A stretch of DNA of 33,603 bases from Actinomycetes bacterium (GCA_021798985.1 JAJZBI010000035.1:1-33603), one strand, 5' to 3'. Positions 23,768 to 32,099 are shown, counted from the stretch's first letter. A program made the numbers and translations. The notes: generated by a model not told the origin, from the sequence alone.

Positions 23768-25755
23768 AGCAGCCCGACGCCGGGCCGGGCGCGTGCCAAG
23801 CGACGGTGATCATCGTCGGATGGCGCCGGGCGCGCCATCTGCGTGGCTGCCTCGCCGCGCTCGCCGCCCACCGCTGTGGCGTGCCCTTCGACGTGGTGGT
23901 GGCGCTGAACGAGCCCGCCGACGAGCTCGCCGACGAGCTCGACGCCGCGCCGGTGGCGGTGCGCGTCCTTGAGAGCGATGCGAACCTGGGCTTCGGCGCG
24001 GCGTGCAACCGCGCCGCCGCCGTGGCGAGCGCGCCGCTGCTGGTCTTTTTGAACGACGACGCCACGGTCGAAGACGGCTGGCTCGATGCGCTCGTCGACG
24101 CCGCGGCCCGACGCCCGGCCGCGGTCGCGATCGGCGGCGCGGTGCGCTTTTGCGACGGCCGCTGGCAAGAGGCGGGCTCGGTGATCTGGCGCGACGGCTG
24201 GACGAGCGGGGTCGGCCGCGGCCTGGTGCAGGGCGACGCCCGGTTCTTCTTCGAGCGCCGCGTCGAGTACTGCTCGGCGAGCTCGTTGCTCGTGCGCTCG
24301 GAGGACTTCGTTGCCGTCGGCGGGTTCGACGAGGAGTACTACCCGGCGTACTTCGAGGACTGCGACCTGTGCCTGCGCCTGGCGGCGCGCGGCGAGATCT
24401 GGTTCACCCCGCTGGCATCGGTTCGCCACCTCGAGTCCCAGAGCACCACTGGCACCTACCGCCAGTACCTGATGGAACGCAACCACGAGCTCTTTCTCCG
24501 TCGCTGGGGCACCGAGCTTGCGTCGCGCCCCGAGCGGCGCCAGGACGAGGTTGGCATCGACCAGGCGCTGCGGTCCGCGGCCGGGGCGCGCTGGCGGGTG
24601 CTCGTGATCGACGACCGGACACCGGACCCAAGCCTCGGCTCCGGCCTCGGCCGCATGGCCGACGTGCTCGAGGAGCTGACTGGCGACGGTGCCGCGCTCG
24701 TGACCTTCTTCGCCGGCTCGGAGGGCGGGGCCGTCGCGCCCGAGCGCCTAGCTCGGGCCGGCATCGAGCTCGTCCGCAACGACCTCGTCGAGTACCGGGG
24801 CCGCCTTGGGGAGGCGATCACCGACCATCTCGCCGAGCGGCCGTTCTGCTACGACGCCGTCATCGTGTCGCGGCCGCACAACTATGAGCGCTACGCCGAG
24901 GCGCTGCGTGCGGCGATGCCGGAGACGCCGATCATCTACGACGCCGAGGCCGTCTACTCCCGACGCATCGAGCGCCAGCTCGCCCTCGCCGTCGACCGCT
25001 TCGCGCGCGTCGCGCTCCAAGACGAACTTGCGGCGATGTCCCATCTCGAGGCGACGATCGCCGCCGACGCCGACGCGATCGTCTGCATCAGCGAGCAAGA
25101 AGCCGAATTCTTCCGCCGCCGCACGACCGCCCCGGTCGTCGTCAACCCGCCGCTGCTCTCGGCGAGCTCACCGAGCGGCGCCGGCTTTGACGAGCGCGAC
25201 GGGATGGTCTTTGTCGCCGGGTGGGGGGCGGGGGCCGACTCACCGAACGCGGACGGCCTCGTCTGGTTCGTGCGCGAGGTGCTCGGACGCGTCCTCGCCC
25301 GCCTTGGCTCCGCCACGCTCGTGGTCACCGGAGCGAACCCCCCGGCGAACGCGCGCCGCCTCGCCTCCGACGCGGTCCGTCTCGTCGGCGGCGTCGAGGA
25401 TCTCGCAGCGCTCTATCGCAGGGCGCGCCTCGTGGTGGTGCCCTTGCGCTACGGCGCCGGGGTCAAGTTGAAGACGGTCGAGGCGCTCCAGCACGGGGTG
25501 CCGGTCGTAGCGACGAGCGTCGGGGCGGAGGGGATCCCCTTTGCCCCGGGCGTGGTCGCGGTCCGCGACGACCCGGCGGGCTTTGCCGACGCGGTGGTCG
25601 AGGCGCTCGCTGACCGCGACGCCTGGCGGGCCCTCCACGCCAAGGTGCTCGCCCAGCTCGAGGCCTGGCAGCGCGAGCCGCCGCCCCGGATCTGGGCGCA
25701 GCTGGTGCGCGAGGTGATCGCGGCGCACCGGCGCACCGGCGCGAGCGCGCGATGA
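23764..25755 (+). CDS. Bifunctional glycosyltransferase, GT2 (GT-A) plus GT4-like (GT-B)
   Basis: 663 residues with two transferase modules. Residues ~12-250 are a GT2 domain: VIIVGWRRARHLRGCLAAL, the donor/metal motif FLNDDAT (NDD 97-99), then GGFDEEYYPAYFEDCDLCLR with the acidic catalytic-base region at ~198-201. Residues ~277-650 are a GT-B fold: Rossmann start RVLVIDDRTPDP, SRPHNYERY, IIYDAEAVYSRRIE, and the donor site YGAGVKLKTVEALQHG followed by VPVVATSVGAEG. No membrane helix, so it works on the cytoplasmic face. It probably adds two sugars in succession to a surface-glycan precursor. GTG 23764 overlaps the preceding stop. It is clearly paralogous to the gene at 26255. Confidence 0.88.
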   Translation: MKQPDAGPGACQATVIIVGWRRARHLRGCLAALAAHRCGVPFDVVVALNEPADELADELDAAPVAVRVLESDANLGFGAACNRAAAVASAPLLVFLNDDATVEDGWLDALVDAAARRPAAVAIGGAVRFCDGRWQEAGSVIWRDGWTSGVGRGLVQGDARFFFERRVEYCSASSLLVRSEDFVAVGGFDEEYYPAYFEDCDLCLRLAARGEIWFTPLASVRHLESQSTTGTYRQYLMERNHELFLRRWGTELASRPERRQDEVGIDQALRSAAGARWRVLVIDDRTPDPSLGSGLGRMADVLEELTGDGAALVTFFAGSEGGAVAPERLARAGIELVRNDLVEYRGRLGEAITDHLAERPFCYDAVIVSRPHNYERYAEALRAAMPETPIIYDAEAVYSRRIERQLALAVDRFARVALQDELAAMSHLEATIAADADAIVCISEQEAEFFRRRTTAPVVVNPPLLSASSPSGAGFDERDGMVFVAGWGAGADSPNADGLVWFVREVLGRVLARLGSATLVVTGANPPANARRLASDAVRLVGGVEDLAALYRRARLVVVPLRYGAGVKLKTVEALQHGVPVVATSVGAEGIPFAPGVVAVRDDPAGFADAVVEALADRDAWRALHAKVLAQLEAWQREPPPRIWAQLVREVIAAHRRTGASAR

Positions 25756-26258
25756 GCCTTCGGGCGCCCGCAGCGACGTCGGTACACTCGCGCGCCGTGC
25801 GGGGCGGCGAGCTGGGCGAAGCGGACCTGCGCGCCGTGCTCGAGCGGGCCGACACGGCGAGTCGCGAGCAGCTCGCCCACGCACTCGGGGCGGCCCTGCT
25901 CATGGCGCGCGAGCGCCAGTGCACCATCGAGCTGTTGCGCGGCGAGCTGGCGGCACTGGAGGCCGACCTGCGCGCGCTCGATCGCCACGTCGGCAGCCTC
26001 GAGCACGACCGCCTCGTGATGGAGATCGAGCGCGAACAACTGCGCGGGCGCGCCGCCGAGCTCTTCGTGGACCTCGAGCGCGACGAGCAGGCGATCGCGT
26101 CGCTGCGGGCCGAGCTCGCCCGCTCCGGGCGACCGGCCGGATCCGGTGCGCGAAGCGAGGGGGCGGCACCGCAGCGGCGGGACTTGTGGCGGGCGTTGCG
26201 CAGCCGCTTGACTTCGGGCCAAGGGACGCGTCCGCCCGGCGCGCGAGGGGAGCGATGA
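25752..26258 (+). CDS. Small coiled-coil protein between the two double glycosyltransferases
   Basis: 168 residues (153 if GTG 25797 is used). About residues 25-125 are predicted coiled coil, with Leu/Ala heptads and alternating Glu/Arg (for example AALEADLRALDRHVGSLEHD). The C-terminus is basic and Gly/Pro/Arg-rich. No catalytic motif, no signal peptide and no recognised family. ATG 25752 overlaps the upstream stop (ATGA), and its own stop overlaps the next glycosyltransferase start (ATGA), so translation is coupled on both sides. TACACT at 25783-25788 could give an internal leaderless start at GTG 25797. A scaffold or length-control role for the transferases is inference from position and shape. 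Confidence 0.65.
   Translation: MSLRAPAATSVHSRAVRGGELGEADLRAVLERADTASREQLAHALGAALLMARERQCTIELLRGELAALEADLRALDRHVGSLEHDRLVMEIEREQLRGRAAELFVDLERDEQAIASLRAELARSGRPAGSGARSEGAAPQRRDLWRALRSRLTSGQGTRPPGARGER
25783..25796 (+). promoter_or_regulatory. Possible internal promoter before the first coiled-coil gene
   Basis: TACACT (25783-25788) is a good TANNNT box eight bases before the in-frame GTG 25797. It lies inside the operon, so it would allow the coiled-coil protein and downstream genes to be expressed separately. Confidence 0.3.
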
Positions 26259-28237
26259 GCAACCACGTCGAATTCCAGCCCGAGCCGGCGCCGCTCGCGT
26301 CGGTGATCGTGGTCGCCTGGCGCCGCGCCCCCTACCTCCTCGCCTGCCTACGCGCGCTCGCCGCGAGCGTGCGCGACGCCGCCTATGAGGTGATCGTCGT
26401 CTTGAACGAGACCACGCCGGAGCTGCGCGCCGAGGTGCACGACAAGGTGCACGGCGCGACGCTGCTCACGAGCGCGGTGAACCTGGGCTTTGCCGGCGCC
26501 GTGAACCTCGCGGCGGAGCGGGCGCGCGGCGCCTACCTCGTGCTGTTGAACGACGACACCGAGGTCGAGCCGCTGTGGCTCGAGCACCTCATCGAGACCG
26601 CCGAGCGCCGGCCGCTGGCGGGCGCGGTCGGCAGCACGATGCTGTTCCCCGACGGCACGATCCAAGAGGCCGGCTCGATCCTGTGGCACGACGGCTCGAC
26701 GCTCACCGTCGGCCGGGGGCTGCCTGGCGACAGCCGGCGCTATGACTTCGAGCGGCAGGTGGACTTCGCCTCCGGCGGCTCGCTGCTCGTGCGGCGGGCG
26801 ACCTGGGAGGCGCTTGGGGGCTTCTCGTCGGACTACTTCCCGGCTTACTACGAGGACACCGATCTGTGCCTGCGCATCCGCCAGCTCGGCCAGCAGGTCT
26901 GGTTCCAGCCGCGCTCGCGCGTCATGCACCACGAGTCGACGAGCACCAACTCGACGTATCGGAACTTTCTCTTTGAGCGCAATAAGGTCGTGCTGCAGGA
27001 GCGCTTTGCCGACCTGCTCGCCGAGCGCGTGACCGCTGCGCCGTGGGACCCCGCCGCCATCGAGGAGGCCGTGTGGCGGGCGATGGGCGCGCCGGCGCGC
27101 GTGCTGCTCGTCGACGACCAGCTGCCGATGCCGGCCAAGGGATCGGGGATGCCGCGCATGGCCGAGGTGGTCGCCTCGTTGCAGCAGACCGGTCGCTACC
27201 AGGTCTCGGTCTGGACCTCGCTGTATGGGGGGAGCAACGACAACGACCTGATGGCACGGCTCGGCATCGAGGTGATCGACGGCCCGCTCGAAGAGCACCT
27301 CGCCACCGCCGGGCGTCGCTACGCCGCGGCCATCTTCTCGCGCCCGCACAACTTCGAGATCCGCGCCCCGCTCGTGCGCGCCGCGACGCCCGAGACCAAG
27401 CTCATCTACGACGCCGAAGCGCTATTCTTCCGCCGCATCGAACGCGAGGCCGACCTTGCCGCGGGCACCCCCCGGGAGGAAGACCTGCGCGCCGCGGCGG
27501 CGGACATGAAGCGGACCGAGGAGCAGATCGCCGCCGAGGCGGACTATGTCGTCACGATCTCCGAGGAGGAGGCCGCGGCGCTCGTTCCCTCGGCCAAGGG
27601 GCCGGTCGTCGTGCACGGCCCGCTGCTCGCCGGCATCCAGCCGACGACGACGCCCTACCTCGAGCGGCGCGACCTCGCGTTCGTCGCCGGCTGGGCGGCC
27701 GGTCCCTCCTCGCCCAACTTCGACGCCATGTTCTGGTTCGTGCGCGACGTCTTGCCCAAGCTGCGGGCCCGCGTCGCCGGGGCCCGCCTACTCGTCACCG
27801 GCATCGGCCCGCCCGAGCAGCTCGAGCGCCTCGCCAGCCCGTCGGTGGTCTTCGTCGGATCGGTCGACCTCGCCGAGTTCTACGGCCAGATCCGCGCCGC
27901 GGTGGTCCCGATGCGCTTCGGGGCGGGCGTGAAGAACAAGACGATCGAGGCCCTCCAGTTCGGTGTGCCGACGGTCGCGACCTCCGTGGGGGCAGAAGGC
28001 GTCCCCCTCGAGGACCCCGACGCTTTGATCGTCGCCGACGACTCGTGGGGCTTCGCGGACGCGCTCGAGGCCTTGCTCACCGACCAGGCCGCCTGGCAGC
28101 TGCAGCGGCGGCGCATCCTCGCCCAGATCGCCCGCTGGGGGGAGGCGCGGCCGCCGTCGGTCTGGCTGGCGGCCCTCGACGCCCTGACGGGCGCCCGGAG
28201 CGAGCCCCACCTGCTCGAGGGCGCCACCGCCGAATGA
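26255..28237 (+). CDS. Bifunctional glycosyltransferase, GT2 plus GT4-like, paralogue of the gene at 23764
   Basis: 660 residues with the same order of domains as its neighbour. The GT2 part runs ~13-270: SVIVVAWRRAPYLLACLRAL, the metal motif LLNDDTEVE (NDD 99-101) and GGFSSDYFPAYYEDTDLCLR. The GT-B part runs ~290-650: RVLLVDDQLPMPAKGSGMPR, FSRPHNFEIR, LIYDAEALFFRRIERE, FVAGWAAGPSSPNFDAM and FGAGVKNKTIEALQFGVPTV. ATG 26255 has GAGGGGAG immediately upstream and overlaps the preceding stop. The two paralogues must stem from a duplication, perhaps together with the adjacent coiled-coil genes, and have diverged enough to use different donors or acceptors. Cytoplasmic; the sugars cannot be predicted. 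Confidence 0.88.
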   Translation: MSNHVEFQPEPAPLASVIVVAWRRAPYLLACLRALAASVRDAAYEVIVVLNETTPELRAEVHDKVHGATLLTSAVNLGFAGAVNLAAERARGAYLVLLNDDTEVEPLWLEHLIETAERRPLAGAVGSTMLFPDGTIQEAGSILWHDGSTLTVGRGLPGDSRRYDFERQVDFASGGSLLVRRATWEALGGFSSDYFPAYYEDTDLCLRIRQLGQQVWFQPRSRVMHHESTSTNSTYRNFLFERNKVVLQERFADLLAERVTAAPWDPAAIEEAVWRAMGAPARVLLVDDQLPMPAKGSGMPRMAEVVASLQQTGRYQVSVWTSLYGGSNDNDLMARLGIEVIDGPLEEHLATAGRRYAAAIFSRPHNFEIRAPLVRAATPETKLIYDAEALFFRRIEREADLAAGTPREEDLRAAAADMKRTEEQIAAEADYVVTISEEEAAALVPSAKGPVVVHGPLLAGIQPTTTPYLERRDLAFVAGWAAGPSSPNFDAMFWFVRDVLPKLRARVAGARLLVTGIGPPEQLERLASPSVVFVGSVDLAEFYGQIRAAVVPMRFGAGVKNKTIEALQFGVPTVATSVGAEGVPLEDPDALIVADDSWGFADALEALLTDQAAWQLQRRRILAQIARWGEARPPSVWLAALDALTGARSEPHLLEGATAE

Positions 28238-28257
28238 GCGATCCGAGCCGGTGTGGC

Positions 28258-28270
28258 TACCATGGCCGGC
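28258..28270 (+). promoter_or_regulatory. Possible internal promoter before the second coiled-coil gene
   Basis: TACCAT (28258-28263) lies seven bases before an in-frame GTG at 28271. It mirrors the internal box before the first coiled-coil gene. The -10 would overlap ATG 28262. Confidence 0.28.
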
Positions 28271-28867
28271 GTGTCCGAAGCGGAGCGAGCGACTGAGGAG
28301 CAACGCGCCCAGGAGTCGGGGCTCAGCGCGCTCGTGGTGAACGACCAGAGATCGCCCAGCCTTCCGAGCGAGCGCGAGGTGCCGGGCGAGCTCCGCCGCG
28401 AGGCGCGGCCCTCGGAGATCGTCGAGCGGGCGAGCGTCGCCGAGCGCCGGATCTTCGCGCTCGAGGAGCGGCTCCACGACGTCGAGCTGCGCCTGCGCGA
28501 GCAGGTGGAGTCCGAGCGGCAGCGGGCGCTCGAGATGCGGGCGGTCGAGCGCGACGTCGCCGTCAAGGAGGCCTACGCCCAGCGGCTCGAGGTCGAGCTG
28601 GCGTCGGTGAAAGAGCAGCTGCACGCGCACGTCCTCGAGGTGCAGCGCCTCGACACCCACATCCGGGCCCAGAACGACGTGATCGCGCAGCACACCGCCG
28701 CCCGCGAGGCCGCCGAACAGCGCGCCGCCGAGCTCGGGGCGCTCGTCGGGACGATCCAGCAGCAGGCGAGCTACCGCGCCGCGGTGGCGCTCAACAACCG
28801 GCTGCGCCGGGCCGGCCCGCTCTATGGCGTGGCCCGCCGCGTGGCCCGCAGCGCGCTCGGGCGCTAG
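28262..28867 (+). CDS. Second coiled-coil protein of the glycan cluster
   Basis: 201 residues from ATG 28262 (GTG 28253 and GTG 28271 are alternatives; none has a ribosome-binding site). The centre (about 55-175) is an uninterrupted charged coiled coil, for example RIFALEERLHDVELRLREQV and further ELASVKEQL heptads. The C-terminus, NNRLRRAGPLYGVARRVARS, is an amphipathic basic tail of the kind found at the ends of glycan-cluster transferases and could contact the membrane. No catalytic motif is seen. It follows the second double glycosyltransferase by 24 bp and precedes the FkbM-fusion gene by 20 bp. A structural or scaffolding role is inferred. Confidence 0.65.
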   Translation: MAGVSEAERATEEQRAQESGLSALVVNDQRSPSLPSEREVPGELRREARPSEIVERASVAERRIFALEERLHDVELRLREQVESERQRALEMRAVERDVAVKEAYAQRLEVELASVKEQLHAHVLEVQRLDTHIRAQNDVIAQHTAAREAAEQRAAELGALVGTIQQQASYRAAVALNNRLRRAGPLYGVARRVARSALGR

Positions 28868-28887
28868 CGCGACCGCCGGCACCGGCC

Positions 28888-30474
28888 GTGATCTCCTACG
28901 CCCAGAACGCCGAGGACGTCATCCTCGCCCGTGCCCTCGAGCGGGACCGTCCCGGCTTTTACGTCGACGTCGGCGCGGCCTCGCCGACCGAGGCGACGGT
29001 CACCCGCCACTTCTACGAGACGGGCTGGAGCGGAATCAACCTCGAGCCGGTGCCCAAGTGGGCGGCGGCGCTGCGGGCGCTTCGTCCCCGGGACCTCACG
29101 ATCGAGGCGGCCGCCGGGGCGAGCCCGGGCGAGCTCGTCTTCTACGAGGTGCTCGACGACCCGGCGTTGTCGACCAGCGACGCGTCGGCCGCCTCCCGCC
29201 TCGTGCGGGAGGGTCACGAGCTGCGAGAGCTCTCCATGCGCGTCGTCACCTTGGACGCCGTGCTCGCCGAGGCGGCGCCGGAGACGATCGACTTCTTGAA
29301 GATCGACGTCGAGGGCGCCGAGCGTGAGGTGCTCGAGGGCATCGATCTCGCGCGCTGGCGACCCCGCGTGATCACCGTGGAGGCGACCGAGCCGAACTCG
29401 CTGCGCCCGGCGTATCGGACCTGGGAGCACCTCGTCACCGGTCGCGGCTATGCCTACGCCGCGACCGACGGCATCAACCGCTACTACGTGCGCGAGGAGG
29501 AGGCGGCCCTCGGCGAGCTCCTCGTCCCGGCGAACTCCCTCGACGAGTACGTACCGATGCGCGAGCAGCTGCTGTTGGACGAGATCGAGCGGCTGCGGAC
29601 CTACGCGCACTCGCTCGAGCTCGGCCGCGCCGAGCTGGCGGACGACCTCGCGCAGGCCAAGGGCGAGATCGACGCGCTCGAGCGCCGTGCCCGGCTGGGG
29701 CGCCGCCACGGCGCGGCCGGGGGGCGGCCGGATCGCCCGGCGCTGCCCACGAGCCCTCCCATCGAGCGCATCGCCGTGCTCAGCACGCCTGGGACCGGCG
29801 CGCCGGCCTTTGCGGCCGCCTTGGCGCGCGAGCTCGGCTGCGGCGAGGCTGCAGCAGAACACCCTGCCGACCTGCGCTTTTCTGAGCTGCCCGAGCGTCT
29901 CGTCGTGCAACTCGCCTGGCCGCGCAGCTCGCTGTGGCGCAGCCAGCTCGTCGCGCACGGCTTCCAGGTCGTGACGATCGGCCGCCACCCCTTCGACGCG
30001 CTCTTGGCGATGCTGCGCCTGGTCCAGGTCGAGCCGGCGGCGAGCCAGTGGCTCGAGGCGAGCGACGCCGAAGCGCTCGAGGGGCTCCGCCCGACGAGCG
30101 AGGCCTTCGTGGCCTGGGCCACGAGCGAGCGTGCCGGGCTGCTGGTCTCGATCAGCGCCGGGTGGTGGCTCGACCCGGGCTGCTGGAACGTCCGCTTCGA
30201 CGAGCTCGCCCGCGACCTCGACGCGGTCGTCGGGCGCGCCGCGAGCCTCTTCCGCCCCGGCCGGCCGGCGACCGCCCGCAGCCGTGGCGCCGAGCTCGGC
30301 CTCGAGTCGGTCCCGGGCGGGTGGCGCCGCTACCTCACGGCCGAGGTCGCGGCCGCGCTCGGATCGGCCCATGCCGGCGCGCTCGCGACCTTCGGCTTCG
30401 GCGAGGAGGCGACCGCCGACCTGCCGAGCGCCGCGGCCGCCGATGCGGCCTGGCGCGAGCTCGCCGACGCCTAA
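28888..30474 (+). CDS. FkbM methyltransferase / coiled-coil / sulfotransferase-like fusion protein
   Basis: 528 residues in three parts. Residues 1-~205 are an FkbM-family SAM methyltransferase: the typical start ISYAQNAEDVIL, the SAM loop FYVDVGAASP (24-33), and FLKIDVEGAEREVL (136-149). Residues ~224-272 are a short charged coiled coil. Residues ~293-490 resemble a sulfotransferase P-loop fold: a 5'-phosphosulfate-like loop LSTPGTGAPAFAAAL (298-312) after a beta strand, and a 3'-phosphate-binding-like VTIGRHPFDALLAML (362-376). The Lys/Arg normally present in the first loop is missing, so activity is doubtful. FkbM enzymes O-methylate sugars, so this protein probably modifies or caps the glycan made by the upstream genes. 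An IS5-family element begins 3 bp after its stop. Confidence 0.75.
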   Translation: MISYAQNAEDVILARALERDRPGFYVDVGAASPTEATVTRHFYETGWSGINLEPVPKWAAALRALRPRDLTIEAAAGASPGELVFYEVLDDPALSTSDASAASRLVREGHELRELSMRVVTLDAVLAEAAPETIDFLKIDVEGAEREVLEGIDLARWRPRVITVEATEPNSLRPAYRTWEHLVTGRGYAYAATDGINRYYVREEEAALGELLVPANSLDEYVPMREQLLLDEIERLRTYAHSLELGRAELADDLAQAKGEIDALERRARLGRRHGAAGGRPDRPALPTSPPIERIAVLSTPGTGAPAFAAALARELGCGEAAAEHPADLRFSELPERLVVQLAWPRSSLWRSQLVAHGFQVVTIGRHPFDALLAMLRLVQVEPAASQWLEASDAEALEGLRPTSEAFVAWATSERAGLLVSISAGWWLDPGCWNVRFDELARDLDAVVGRAASLFRPGRPATARSRGAELGLESVPGGWRRYLTAEVAAALGSAHAGALATFGFGEEATADLPSAAAADAAWRELADA

Positions 30475-30477
30475 CTG

Positions 30478-30493
30478 GGTGTGTCCCATTTCG
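30478..30493 (+). repeat. Left terminal inverted repeat of the IS5-family element
   Basis: GGTGTGTCCCATTTCG. It matches the right end at 14 of 16 positions in inverted orientation, including an unbroken nine-base block GGTGTGTCC. Confidence 0.7.
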
Positions 30494-30513
30494 CGAGACG
30501 ACACCGGCTCCCC

Positions 30514-30760
30514 TTGACCGCCGGCGAAGGACCTGCGGTACTTGGTTGCCGTCCGGATTCCGAGCATCCCTGCTCGGCCGGTTCCGACCCAGAGCCCTGC
30601 CCGGCCGAAGCCGGATTGCACGGGTGACGATCGGCTCTTCCCGCCCCCATGGCGGTGCAGACCCTGTTCCTTCGGGCGGCGAAGGCGAGGCCGGAGCTTC
30701 GCCCGCCACCTGCCGCCGGGTCAAGCGGCTGCGGTCTTCGGTGAGGCTGTCGCGGCCCGG
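30514..30760 (-). ncRNA. Candidate omega-RNA (guide RNA scaffold) of TnpB
   Basis: In tnpB elements the guide RNA comes from the 3' end of tnpB and the right end of the element. Here this 240-bp gene-free region has a strong hairpin CCGAGCA-GGGA-TGCTCGG (30577-30560), a larger GGGCGAAG/CTTCGCC pairing nearer tnpB, and a final ACCGC...GCGGT pairing next to GGTCAA. The adjoining 20 nt (30513-30494, minus strand) would be the guide. The 5' limit is a guess. Confidence 0.45.
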
Positions 30761-32088
30761 GCGCCGGGCCAGCGGGCGAGGTTGATCGCAGCGTTCACGT
30801 CCCGGTCGAGCTCGAGACCGCAGTGCTCGCAGGCATAGACGCGTGTCGACAACGACAGCTGCTCCTTCACGCTTCCACAGCGCGAGCAGGTCTTGGAGGA
30901 GGGGTAGAAGCGCTCGACGAGCACGAGCTCGGTGCCATACCAGGCCGCCTTGTAGGTGAGCTGGCGTCCGAGCTCGCCGAGCGCGGCGTCCGAAAGCGAT
31001 CTCGCCAGATGGCGGTTGCGCACCATCCCGGCAACGTGCAGGTCCTCGAGCGCGAGCCTCCTCGTGCCTCTCGCCAGTGCGAGCGACGCCTCGTGGGTCA
31101 CGTGGCGTCGCTTCCGGGCGATCTCGCCGTGCAGCCTGGCGAGCCGAGCCTTCGCCTTCTTGCGGCCAGCCGACCCGGGCTTGGTCCTCGCCAGGGCCTG
31201 GTTGGCACGCTTGAGGCGCTGCTCAGCGCAGCGCAGTGTGTTCATCTCCTCGAAAGATGCGACGAGAGCGCCGCTTGCATCGGCGGCCACGAGGAGGGAC
31301 TTCACGCCGCGGTCGACCCCGACGGTCGAGGGATGCCGACCCTTCAGGGACCGACGCGCCGGGTGCAGTTCGGCCGCCACGCCCGTCAGCGCTACGAACC
31401 AGCGCCCGGCGGAGTAGGTGAAGCTGGCCGAGTAGACGTGGAAGCGGCCGGCGGCGATCATGCGGGCGATCTTCTTCCCCGAGCCCGAGATGCGCAGTTC
31501 ACCGAGCTTTGGAACGCGCAACGTCCGCGCCCCGACGAAGCGAATCGGAGCCGTCTCCCCGGGCCGGCACTTCGAGCGCAGCCGGAAACGCGGCGTGTCG
31601 CGGTGCTTGGCGGCAAAGCGCGGAAAGCCGACCCGGCGGCCCTTGCGGGCGCCCGTCGCGGATTCGCGGTAGTTCTTCAGCGCTGCCGCAGCGTCGACGG
31701 ACGCGCACTCAAAGACGTCCGCGGAGACCTCCTCGCGCCAGGCAAGCCCGCGAGTGCCATCCGCGTTCACCGGCGAGTCCTTCGTGCGGCCGGTCTTGTA
31801 GGCGTTGAACTCGTTGATGAAGCTCACCTTCGACCAGGAGGGCGACGGCGTGAGCTCGTCGCAGCCGAGTCCGGCGTCGAGCTCCTTGGCGCGTCGCTCG
31901 AGGTTCTTTTTCACCCGCGCCAGGTGGTGGTTGTAGGCGAGGCGACGAGCGCCGGCGAACATGAAACAGCGCTGCGACTGCTCGGCGGTGAGGTCGAGCG
32001 CGAACCGGAAGGCGACGGGGCGCGAGAGCACGGCGCCGCTGTGCGAGACAATGGGATCCCCCGCAGAAGTGTTCTTCGACCACGCCAT
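30721..32088 (-). CDS. tnpB: TnpB RNA-guided nuclease (IS200/IS605-group)
   Basis: 455 residues from ATG 32088; ATG 32097 or GTG 32031 are possible starts. The frame is open further upstream only because it runs on from the interrupted IS5 transposase. N-terminal wedge region AFRFALDLTAEQSQ, then FAGARRLAYNHHLARV. The RuvC triad is complete: D259 (VGVDRGVKS), E348 (LALEDLHVAGM) and D430 (LDRDVNAAINLARW). The zinc finger has C401-x2-C404...C420-x2-C423. So the nuclease looks functional. TnpB uses an omega-RNA from its own 3' end to cut DNA next to a short target motif and helps retain the element. Family length is 350-450, so it is complete. Confidence 0.88.
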   Translation of the reverse strand: MAWSKNTSAGDPIVSHSGAVLSRPVAFRFALDLTAEQSQRCFMFAGARRLAYNHHLARVKKNLERRAKELDAGLGCDELTPSPSWSKVSFINEFNAYKTGRTKDSPVNADGTRGLAWREEVSADVFECASVDAAAALKNYRESATGARKGRRVGFPRFAAKHRDTPRFRLRSKCRPGETAPIRFVGARTLRVPKLGELRISGSGKKIARMIAAGRFHVYSASFTYSAGRWFVALTGVAAELHPARRSLKGRHPSTVGVDRGVKSLLVAADASGALVASFEEMNTLRCAEQRLKRANQALARTKPGSAGRKKAKARLARLHGEIARKRRHVTHEASLALARGTRRLALEDLHVAGMVRNRHLARSLSDAALGELGRQLTYKAAWYGTELVLVERFYPSSKTCSRCGSVKEQLSLSTRVYACEHCGLELDRDVNAAINLARWPGARAATASPKTAAA

Positions 32089-32099
32089 CGCCACCATCG

